Source of the DNA: Dehalococcoidia bacterium
GTDB lineage: Bacteria > Chloroflexota > Dehalococcoidia > Lucifugimonadales > JAGWBF01
NCBI GenBank assembly: GCA_021296025.1
Contig: JAGWBF010000094.1
Span: forward strand, 1 to 5,304
DNA length: 5,304 nt
Reading direction: 5' to 3'
The position numbers and the translations under genes are program-made. Positions 1 through 5,304 of this stretch are shown one piece after another; positions within the stretch are counted from its first letter, which is position 1; the number at the start of each line of letters is the position of its first letter. Under the pieces are notes generated by a model. That model searched no databases, had not been told where the DNA came from, and worked only from the letters and a program-made list of their open reading frames with translations.

Positions 1-1
1 C

Positions 2-2191
2 CCCCACCCCTACCATTGGCCCACAATCGGGTACCACGAAGACTTGGATGTGGCCGAACTGGAGGACGCCCATTCCTTCTTCCGGCAGTACTACACCCCC
101 TCCAACGCAAGCCTGGCAATCGCAGGGGACTTCAAACCCCAGCATGCTATCGAACTTGTGAAGAGGTACTTCGAGGACATCCCACCAGGGGAGGGGCTAC
201 GCCGGATCAACCGCACAGACTCGTCCCTGCAGGGAAGGGTCGACCTTACCCTCTATGATCGTGTGCTGGTGCCTCGCATCTTCCTCGCCTGGCCCACCGT
301 CCCCAAGTTCCACCAGGATGAGGCTCCACTGGCCGTTCTGGCGGACATACTTGGCAACGGCAAGACCTCACGTCTGTACCGGAGCCTTGTTTACAGCCAA
401 CAGGCCGCCCAGAGGGTGAGCGCCCACCATGACGACCAGGAGATCGCCGGGGACTTCAGCATCGATGTTACCGCTTCTGAGGGTCGTTCCTGCGCAGAGA
501 TCGAGGGGATAGTGCAGCGGGAGCTGGAGCTGGTCTGCAGCCACCCTCCTACATCCGAGGAGCTGACCCGCTCAAAGAATCGGGTAGAGTGGCACCACAC
601 CAGACAGATGGCCAGCATCGGGGGGTTCGGAGGCCGGGCGAACCGGCTGAACTCCTTCAACGTGCTGGCCGGCGACCCGGACCGGATAAATCGTGACATG
701 GAACGCTACCTGTCGGTGGATGCGGAAGACGTTATGCGAGTGGCCAATACCTACCTGGGGGATAACCAGGTACGTCTCACGGTCATGCCCGAGCCTGAGC
801 ATAGCACCTCGGCTTCCCACGTGGACCGCTCCGTCAAGCCCGACCCAGCCCCGCAACCCCGGTTCGAGCCGCCGGTACCTCAGAGGCACAAGTTGGCCAA
901 CGGGATGAACCTGCTGGTGATCAGGAAATCGGAGATACCCATGGTAGCCCTGGGAGTCGTCCTTGCCACCGGGTCCGCTGACGATCCCGTCGGACTTCCC
1001 GGCGTGGCATCTTTTACGTCAACCTTGCTCCAGGAAGGTACCACCTCCCGCTCCAGCGAAGACATCGCAAACGAGTTCGAGTTCTTCGGCAGCCACTTGT
1101 CCATATCCACGGGGAAAGAGCACATGGTTGTCGGCACCGAATCGCTGGCCAGGGAGTTTCCAAGGGCCATGGAGCTGGTCTCCGACGTCCTGCTGAATCC
1201 CACCTTTCCTGATGGAGAGGTGGAGAGGGTGAGAAACGAGCGTCTGACCGCGGTGAGGCGCCTCAAGGACGATCCCACGGCGATGGCCGATCTCTTGGTC
1301 CCGGCCCTGATGTACGGCAGGGACAGCGCCTTGGGCCATCCCGCCGCCGGTCTTGCCGGCACCTTTGAGACCATCGGGCGGGACGATGTTGCAGGACACT
1401 ACGCATCGGCTTTCTCACCAGGCATTGCCACATTGATCGTCGTTGGCGATACAACTCCGGAGGAAGCCCTAGCGCTGGCTGAGAAGCATCTTGGGCACTG
1501 GCAAGGCGCCGGTCCCGGCGGGGAGACCTCTTCCAAGCCGCAAGACTTGGCAGGCAACGGCGTGCGCAACATTTACATGCTGGACAAACCCGGCGCCGCC
1601 CAGTCTGTCATCAGGGCGGGCTACTTCACGACCCAGCGTCGCCATCCCAACTACTACGCCTATGCCCTTTTCAACCACCTCTTCGGCGGGCAGTTTACCG
1701 CCCGGCTCAACAAGAACCTCCGGCAGGATAAAGGATACAGCTATGGCTACCGCTCCTGGTTTGAGTGGCACAGGGACTCATCCCTCTTCCTTGCGGGCGG
1801 GGCGGTGCAGACTGAGGTTACCGCGGAGGCCCTCAAGGAGACCATCAAGGAGCTGGACGAGGTCAAGGGAGAACGTCCCGTTACTCAGGAAGAGTTCCGG
1901 ATCGCCCAAGAAGGCCTCCTGCGCCAGTACCCCTCAGCTTTCGAGTCCTGCGGTCAAGTGATGCAGCAGCTGGCCCAGATGACCTGGTACGACCTGCCCG
2001 ACGACTACTGCACCAACTTCAGCGACAACCTGCGAGCCGTAACCCTCGGGGATGTGAACAGGGTTGCGGCTGAGCAGATGAGCAAGGATCCGACCATAGT
2101 CGTTGTGGGAGACCATTCGGTCGTTGGAAGTGGCCTATCCAACTTCGATCGGGATGTGCAGATGGTGGACCATGAGGCCCGGGAGATTTGA
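2..2191 (+). CDS. M16 family zinc peptidase, fused two-domain form, 5'-truncated by the window edge
   Basis: The reading frame is open from base 2, so the gene begins upstream; a TTG at 44 lies inside conserved sequence and is not the start. The first visible residues (HPYHWPTIGY, then the YYTPSNASLAIAGDF stretch) match the segment that follows the catalytic HxxEH...E site in M16 (pitrilysin/processing-peptidase-like) proteases. The zinc ligands are therefore off-window, with perhaps 130-200 residues missing. About 729 residues are visible: the rest of the N-terminal half (to ~275), a Pro-rich hinge (~277-292, PDPAPQPRFEPPVP), then a second M16 half. In the second half the HxxEH position reads SFTST (residues 337-341), so it cannot bind zinc. 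It keeps the late GYSYGYRS motif (578-585), which corresponds to the substrate-binding Arg/Tyr region of the family. Such proteins form a clamshell that degrades peptides, often exported; any signal peptide is not visible. The frame is intact. M16 assignment is firm; substrate is unknown. Confidence 0.93.
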   Translation, partial: PHPYHWPTIGYHEDLDVAELEDAHSFFRQYYTPSNASLAIAGDFKPQHAIELVKRYFEDIPPGEGLRRINRTDSSLQGRVDLTLYDRVLVPRIFLAWPTVPKFHQDEAPLAVLADILGNGKTSRLYRSLVYSQQAAQRVSAHHDDQEIAGDFSIDVTASEGRSCAEIEGIVQRELELVCSHPPTSEELTRSKNRVEWHHTRQMASIGGFGGRANRLNSFNVLAGDPDRINRDMERYLSVDAEDVMRVANTYLGDNQVRLTVMPEPEHSTSASHVDRSVKPDPAPQPRFEPPVPQRHKLANGMNLLVIRKSEIPMVALGVVLATGSADDPVGLPGVASFTSTLLQEGTTSRSSEDIANEFEFFGSHLSISTGKEHMVVGTESLAREFPRAMELVSDVLLNPTFPDGEVERVRNERLTAVRRLKDDPTAMADLLVPALMYGRDSALGHPAAGLAGTFETIGRDDVAGHYASAFSPGIATLIVVGDTTPEEALALAEKHLGHWQGAGPGGETSSKPQDLAGNGVRNIYMLDKPGAAQSVIRAGYFTTQRRHPNYYAYALFNHLFGGQFTARLNKNLRQDKGYSYGYRSWFEWHRDSSLFLAGGAVQTEVTAEALKETIKELDEVKGERPVTQEEFRIAQEGLLRQYPSAFESCGQVMQQLAQMTWYDLPDDYCTNFSDNLRAVTLGDVNRVAAEQMSKDPTIVVVGDHSVVGSGLSNFDRDVQMVDHEAREI

Positions 2192-2212
2192 CCTGGGGAA
2201 TGAAACGCCGTT

Positions 2213-2220
2213 AAGGAGGG
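2213..2220 (+). promoter_or_regulatory. Shine-Dalgarno for the DinB-like gene
   Basis: AAGGAGGG lies 7 nt before the ATG at 2228, a near-perfect anti-16S match at ideal spacing. It fixes the start. It sits in the 36-bp gap after the M16 stop, where no terminator hairpin is evident, which fits a shared transcript. Confidence 0.85.
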
Positions 2221-2227
2221 CCTAGTC

Positions 2228-2755
2228 ATGGGTGGCGCAGATTCAGTGATGTGGTCCCTGGAGCGCAACTGGGATATGGTTGGCGCTGCACTGGATGGCT
2301 TGGATGAGGAGACCGTCGCCAGGCAGCCGGCGGAGGGTTGCAGCTCTATGGCATGGACCCTGTGGCACATGAACCGGGTGGTTGACATGTTCATCCAGAG
2401 CAGGCTCCAGGGCAAGGACCTGCTCTGGACCAGCCAGGGATGGAGCGGGAAGTACGGCATGGCAGCTGATGCCAAGGTGCTGGGCTATTCAGCCGAGGAG
2501 CTGGCGGAATGGAAGGCCCCGTCCCTGGAGGTCCAGCTGGGGTACTTCGAGGCGGTGAAGGAGTCAGCCAGGGAGTACATCCGGGGAGTCACCAAGGACG
2601 ACCTGGACACCAAGGTGGTCTTTCCGCCCTCGTCTCAGACCCGGGAGCATACCATCGCCACAGCCCTGGGGCAGATGGTGTGGGACAACGTTGCCCACGG
2701 AGGCCAGATCGCTTACCTGCGGGGAATGTTCAAGGGCATGGGTTGGCACCGATAA
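2228..2755 (+). CDS. DinB-like (DinB_2/DUF664-type) four-helix-bundle protein
   Basis: A complete 175-residue protein with the length and motif layout of the DinB/YfiT-like superfamily. These are metal-binding four-helix bundles that include thiol-dependent S-transferases and many uncharacterised members. An N-terminal helix (SVMWSLERNWDMVGAALDGL) leads into a TLWHMNR motif carrying the first likely metal ligand, His47. Near the C terminus is the diagnostic DNVAHGGQIAYLRG stretch (153-166) with His157. The usual HxxxH pair reads Asp153-x3-His157, so one ligand is Asp rather than His. No signal peptide or membrane segment is seen, so it is probably cytosolic. The ATG is supported by an excellent Shine-Dalgarno, and the gene follows the M16 gene by 36 bp. 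Family membership is confident. Reaction and thiol cofactor cannot be read from the sequence; a link to DNA damage, as the family name suggests, should not be assumed. Confidence 0.85.
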   Translation: MGGADSVMWSLERNWDMVGAALDGLDEETVARQPAEGCSSMAWTLWHMNRVVDMFIQSRLQGKDLLWTSQGWSGKYGMAADAKVLGYSAEELAEWKAPSLEVQLGYFEAVKESAREYIRGVTKDDLDTKVVFPPSSQTREHTIATALGQMVWDNVAHGGQIAYLRGMFKGMGWHR

Positions 2756-2765
2756 GGCGTTTATC
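2751..2765. repeat. Small inverted repeat spanning both convergent stop codons
   Basis: GATAA, a 5-nt spacer (GGCGT), then TTATC forms a perfect 5-bp dyad. The left arm contains the TAA of the DinB-like gene (2753-2755) and the right arm the TAA of the opposing luciferase-domain gene (2761-2763 on the minus strand). The stem is A/T-rich, short and lacks a T-tract, so it is at most a weak bidirectional termination element. It may simply follow from two facing TAA codons. Confidence 0.3.
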
Positions 2766-3252
2766 CCGCCAGGATCGCTGCATCCACGGAAGCGCCCACG
2801 ACATGGTTGTACCCGTCCACGATGAGTTGGCATATCACGTTTAGCTCTTCCATGTCCCGGGGCGTGTACAGCAGCATAAAGCCCTGGAACCCCGGTCTGG
2901 TACCGGCAGCTGGGTGGAACAAGGCCCAACCCGCATCCACCGCCTCTTGGCCCCGCTCCGGGTCCATCGCCATGTGCAGGCTGCCGTCGGGGTGGATGTG
3001 TCCCAGCTCCCTCTCTTTGGGGAGCAGCTCCGGATGGGCAACGTCGATGGCCGGGTCCACCCACAAGGCCCGGGACCCTTCCACCGGAGAGATGACCGTG
3101 AGCTGGTTCTGGACCGACGGCAACGAGTAGACCCGCCTGAACAGCTCAGCGTTAACCACATCCACCGCATCGACTCCGATCTGGAGCTGAGGCATCCCCT
3201 CGGTAATCTTGGGCGCATCGCCAGCCCGTTGCGGGAGTGGAGCGTAGTTCAT
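2761..3252 (-). CDS. Luciferase-domain (DUF5519-type) protein
   Basis: A complete 163-residue protein. An in-frame ATG at 3327 would add 25 residues, but those lie over the end of the upstream gene; the ATG at 3252 has a good Shine-Dalgarno (GGAAGG, 7 nt away) and forms an ATGA overlap with the upstream stop. The sequence resembles the small 'luciferase domain' family. It has an early LFRRVYSLPSVQN segment (37-49) and an ALWVDP strand (62-67). A His-rich core, ELGHIHPDGSLHM (82-94), contributes His85, His87 and His93. It is followed by a GWALFHP segment, then YTPRDMEELNVICQLI near the end. The family name comes from database annotation and does not show light production; the His cluster could serve metal or ligand binding, which is inference. 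No signal peptide or membrane helix is seen. GC content is like the flanking genes, unlike its coupled upstream partner. Family match is from memory of motifs; biochemical role unknown. Confidence 0.75.
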   Translation of the reverse strand: MNYAPLPQRAGDAPKITEGMPQLQIGVDAVDVVNAELFRRVYSLPSVQNQLTVISPVEGSRALWVDPAIDVAHPELLPKERELGHIHPDGSLHMAMDPERGQEAVDAGWALFHPAAGTRPGFQGFMLLYTPRDMEELNVICQLIVDGYNHVVGASVDAAILAG

Positions 3253-3737
3253 AGTCCGGCCTTCCTTTCTGACAAGTAGCAATCTAGGATCCTCAACTTG
3301 TCTCTGACTACACCGGTATTGTGGCAAGATTGCAGGATCGATTCTAAGAGGCTGGCAGCTTCAAGTTCTTTCTTGTCATCTATCAGATCACGTAGGTGGA
3401 TTGTCATACCTGCTATGGGAAACCAAGCATTGCCTCCGTAGAGTGTCCCCTTCCAGCCGGGATGTCCAAATAGTTCAGCAAGGTCGTCGATTGTCAATTT
3501 GAACCTTTGTTCAAACACACGCCCAGCTGCCAGTCCGGAGGAGGCCATCGCTGATATGCCACGCAGTGGTTGAAGCTGTTTCCACGCTTCACACCTGTTA
3601 CGCGCCAAGCCATCTCTAAGCGAAGAGAAGCGAGGATCCACGTGCAAATCCGTGTTTCGCATTAGATGACGGACGTTGCGACCCTCGTGGTAGAGAAGGG
3701 ACAATATATCAGCCAAGCTAGCAATCAGATCTTGCAT
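3249..3737 (-). CDS. Hypothetical protein, translationally coupled to the luciferase-domain gene
   Basis: I do not recognise this 162-residue protein. It reads as a plausible soluble, mostly helical protein. An N-terminal amphipathic stretch (LIASLADILSLLYHEG, 4-19) is followed by a charged region. A central Gly/aromatic segment (FGHPGWKGTLYGGNAWFPIAG, about 90-110) looks like a conserved core, and a Lys/Glu/Leu-rich helical tail ends it (about 113-160). No signal peptide, membrane span or catalytic signature is evident. The ATG at 3737 has a modest GGAG (3747-3750) 9 nt upstream. Its TGA (3251-3249) overlaps the ATG of the next gene as ATGA, strong evidence that it is truly translated. GC is about 51% by hand count against about 65% in sampled flanking genes, with rarer codons such as ATA, CTA and AGA present, so it may be a more recent arrival or a fast-evolving gene. 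It could act with the luciferase-domain protein, but function is unknown. Confidence 0.7.
   Translation of the reverse strand: MQDLIASLADILSLLYHEGRNVRHLMRNTDLHVDPRFSSLRDGLARNRCEAWKQLQPLRGISAMASSGLAAGRVFEQRFKLTIDDLAELFGHPGWKGTLYGGNAWFPIAGMTIHLRDLIDDKKELEAASLLESILQSCHNTGVVRDKLRILDCYLSERKAGL
3260..3267 (-). promoter_or_regulatory. Shine-Dalgarno for the luciferase-domain gene
   Basis: On the minus strand AAAGGAAGG precedes the ATG at 3252 with a 7-nt gap. It lies inside the last codons of the upstream hypothetical gene. It supports the short start and suggests ribosomes can reinitiate here as well as couple through the ATGA overlap. Confidence 0.7.
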
Positions 3738-3962
3738 CTGCCTTAACTCCAGCAGGTGATGCTTCCTCTAAATTTAAAATGCTCTGTAGGTACAAATGCT
3801 ACCAATAGGGAATATCTCATACTATGAAATTGCTTCCAGCCACACACGAGCTGCCATTATTGATAGAGAGAGGAATTAGAGTCTCACTGGTTGCCGCGAC
3901 GTCTCAAATCTGACTCATCTACCTTCCTCGTTTGCCCTTCAGTTCTCACCCTCGTTTCGTTA

Positions 3963-3991
3963 TGGACTGGGCAAGGGCTGTATGCAATAAT
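3963..3991 (+). promoter_or_regulatory. Candidate sigma-70-type promoter for the ThDP enzyme gene
   Basis: TGGACT (3963-3968, 4 of 6 to TTGACA) and AATAAT (3986-3991, 5 of 6 to TATAAT) are separated by exactly 17 bp. A TG one base before the -10 gives an extended -10. Transcription would start near 3998, giving a leader of about 95 nt. This is a consensus match by eye only, in an AT-richer region where chance matches are expected. Confidence 0.3.
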
Positions 3992-4079
3992 AGCCCGGAT
4001 TCGGGCGCTGCACCAAGCTATCAGCTTTCCCCGCGACTTTCCCGTAGCAAATAGAGTAAACAGCACCAACACAAAAGCC

Positions 4080-4084
4080 GGAGG
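4080..4084 (+). promoter_or_regulatory. Shine-Dalgarno for the ThDP enzyme gene
   Basis: GGAGG ends 8 nt before the ATG at 4093. It selects this ATG over later in-frame Met codons and agrees with where ThDP-enzyme homology begins. Confidence 0.8.
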
Positions 4085-4092
4085 CACTTTAT

Positions 4093-5304
4093 ATGGACGT
4101 CAATGGCGCAGTAGCGCGGATTCTCAAGACCGAAGGGGTGGAATGGGTCTCCTGCTTTCCCTCTAACATGCTCATCGAATCCGTAGCCCAGGAAGGGATC
4201 CGCACCATCATGTTCCGCCAGGAGCGGGGCGCCATCATGGCGGCCGACGGCTACAGCCGGCAGAACGACCGGCGTAAATTCGGCGTGATCATCACCCAGG
4301 GCGGGCCGGGGTCCGAAAACTCCATGGGGGGCATTGCCCAGACCTTCAGCGACAACGTTCCCATCCTTTACTTTGCCGGCGGCCCCGCCCTCGGCCAGTA
4401 CGCTGTGCGCCCCAACTTCTCCCCCGCGCGCACCTACCAGTCAGTGTCCCGCCACGCCGAGGTCATCACCCATCCCAGCCAGGTGTCAGCCACCATGCGC
4501 CGGGCTTTCCACGCCCTCCGCAACGGCCGTCCCGGCCCGGTGATCGTCGAGATTCCCGCCGACGTGGGTGGACAGGAAATATCCGAAGGCTCGCTGGACT
4601 ACCAGCCCCCAAAGCGCTCCATCCAGTCGCCTTCTACCAGGGACATGGCAGATGCGGTGGAGCTGCTCCTCAATGCCAAGAAACCGGTCATTTGGTCGGG
4701 AATGGGGACCCTCTTTTCCCAGGCCACCGAGGAGCTCCGCGAGTTCGCCGAGTTGACTGAAATCCCGGTGTATTGCACCATGCCCGGCAAGTCCTCCTTC
4801 GATGAAACCCATCCCCTGGCCCTGGGCGCGGGCAGCGGCGCCACCACCCTGCCAGCCAGGCGGTGGCTCCAGGAGTCCGATGTTCTCTTCGCGGTGGGCT
4901 CCAGCATGACCAGGACCAGCTACGGGCAGCCCATCCCCGACGGCAAGGTGCTCATCCAGAACGTGGAAAGCATCGAAGACATCAACAAGGACTACTCCAT
5001 CGATGTTGGCCTCCCCGGGGATGCCAGGGCGACCCTCCAGGGCATGATCGAGGCCGTCAAGGATCGGCTGGGCCCCAGCGGGCGCAAGGGCACTACCACC
5101 ACTGCTTCCCAGATCGCTGAGTTAAGGACCGAATGGCTCGCCCAGTGGACGCCCCTGCTGGAGTCCGATGAGGTGCCCATCAACACCTATCGCGTTATCG
5201 GCGAGCTCGAGCGCAACCTGGACAAGTCGAAGAGCATCGTGACCCACGATGCCGGCGCCCCGCGGGACACCATCATGCCTTTCTACACAGCAACGGTGCC
5301 CCAC
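4093..5304 (+). CDS. Thiamine-diphosphate-dependent enzyme, acetolactate synthase-like, 3'-truncated by the window edge
   Basis: The first 404 residues are visible and the frame is open to the last base; roughly 150-180 residues should be missing. The order is that of the acetolactate synthase/pyruvate oxidase/decarboxylase superfamily. The N-terminal PYR domain (about 1-165) carries the invariant cofactor-activating Glu44 in FRQERGAIMAADGYSR (41-56), the GGPGSENS loop (70-77) and RPGPVIVEIPADV (146-158). A central domain (about 185-325) includes PVIWSGMGT (198-206) and CTMPGKSSFDETHPL (228-242). From about 363 the PP domain begins (INTYRVIGELERNL, then HDAGAPRD); its GDG...N diphosphate/Mg motif lies beyond the window. 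The FPSN (22-25) plus IESVAQEGIR opening resembles an uncharacterised 'thiamine pyrophosphate-requiring protein' group rather than canonical biosynthetic IlvB, and no regulatory-subunit gene is visible next to it. It likely makes or breaks a C-C bond next to a carbonyl of a 2-keto acid; substrate unknown. Superfamily certain, subfamily tentative. Confidence 0.93.
   Translation, partial: MDVNGAVARILKTEGVEWVSCFPSNMLIESVAQEGIRTIMFRQERGAIMAADGYSRQNDRRKFGVIITQGGPGSENSMGGIAQTFSDNVPILYFAGGPALGQYAVRPNFSPARTYQSVSRHAEVITHPSQVSATMRRAFHALRNGRPGPVIVEIPADVGGQEISEGSLDYQPPKRSIQSPSTRDMADAVELLLNAKKPVIWSGMGTLFSQATEELREFAELTEIPVYCTMPGKSSFDETHPLALGAGSGATTLPARRWLQESDVLFAVGSSMTRTSYGQPIPDGKVLIQNVESIEDINKDYSIDVGLPGDARATLQGMIEAVKDRLGPSGRKGTTTTASQIAELRTEWLAQWTPLLESDEVPINTYRVIGELERNLDKSKSIVTHDAGAPRDTIMPFYTATVPH

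Larger units (their letters stand above)
3738..4092. other. 355-bp AT-richer intergenic region between divergent genes
   Basis: No convincing gene lies here. GC is about 45-50%, lowest around 3770-3835 (runs such as AATTTAAAAT). The left part should carry the promoter of the leftward hypothetical/luciferase pair, but I found no good -35/-10 pair for it. The right part holds a weak rightward promoter candidate (3963-3991) and a small GC hairpin, GCCCG-GATT-CGGGC (3993-4006), with no following T-tract. GTCTCA occurs twice, 20 bp apart (3881 and 3901), and GAGTC/GACTC arms (3879-3883, 3912-3916) flank that section, a possible but unproven operator. No tRNA or riboswitch core was recognised. Confidence 0.6.

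Noticed and set aside
880..1374. Long antisense open frame (164 codons) across the M16 gene
   Set aside because: It is opposite a clearly homologous coding region in GC-rich DNA, where stop-free antisense frames are common; its translation shows no family features.
2005..2475. Antisense open frame spanning the M16 end and DinB-like start
   Set aside because: It crosses two real genes and their gap, and its composition is typical of a shadow frame.
2564..3064. Antisense open frame over the DinB-like 3' end and the luciferase-domain gene
   Set aside because: Gly/Pro/Arg-rich shadow translation; the other minus-strand frame carries the recognisable protein.
3253..3327. 25-residue N-terminal extension of the luciferase-domain protein
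   Set aside because: The upstream ATG lacks a good ribosome-binding site and lies within the hypothetical gene, whereas the ATG at 3252 has GGAAGG and an ATGA overlap.
2761..3737. A bioluminescence operon
   Set aside because: The luciferase label is a domain name only. There are no LuxA/LuxB-like TIM-barrel, LuxCDE or substrate-synthesis genes in view.
3993..4006. GC hairpin as a rho-independent terminator
   Set aside because: The stem is only 5 bp and neither strand has a following T-run.
3995..4016. tRNA 3'-end-like text (GGATTCGGGCGCTGCACCA)
   Set aside because: The hairpin loop is 4 nt rather than a 7-nt T-loop, and no acceptor, D-arm or anticodon arm could be found upstream.
3884..4087. 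Leftward 67-residue open frame with a GTG start and a hydrophobic N terminus
   Set aside because: It could pass for a small secreted peptide, but there is no ribosome-binding site before the GTG and no supporting context.
3891..4166. Rightward 91-residue open frame beginning with TTG in the intergenic gap
   Set aside because: It has no properly spaced Shine-Dalgarno, a low-complexity-like composition without recognisable motifs, and it overlaps the well-supported start of the ThDP gene in another frame.

Overview
The window comes from a GC-rich bacterial chromosome (about 65% GC in the flanking genes, by hand count of sample lines). The gene set is a fused two-domain M16 zinc protease, a DinB-fold protein, a luciferase-domain protein and an acetolactate-synthase-like thiamine diphosphate (ThDP) enzyme. 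This mix recalls metagenomic Chloroflexota (Dehalococcoidia/SAR202-like), but that is an impression from memory and the sequence does not prove it. There are no phage, transposon, CRISPR or RNA-gene signals.

Layout. Positions 2-2191 (+) hold the C-terminal ~729 residues of an M16 peptidase whose start and catalytic zinc motif lie before the window. After 36 bp and a strong Shine-Dalgarno comes a complete DinB-like gene, 2228-2755 (+), probably in the same transcript. It converges, 5 bp apart, on a leftward two-gene unit. In transcription order that unit is an unrecognised 162-residue protein (3737-3249) and then a 163-residue luciferase-domain protein (3252-2761). The two share an ATGA stop/start overlap. 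A 355-bp AT-richer gap (3738-4092) separates this unit from the divergent, 3'-truncated ThDP-dependent enzyme gene starting at 4093.

How the genes relate. I see no single pathway joining them. The M16 and DinB genes are co-oriented. The hypothetical and luciferase-domain genes are almost certainly co-translated. The ThDP enzyme has its own leader and a weak promoter candidate. The most unusual part is the stretch from about 3250 to 4080. It drops to about 51% GC in the unknown gene and about 45-50% in the gap, yet the unknown gene is precisely coupled to a normal high-GC neighbour. I found no convincing evidence of a new multi-gene system, and the main lead is this unknown gene and its coupled partner.
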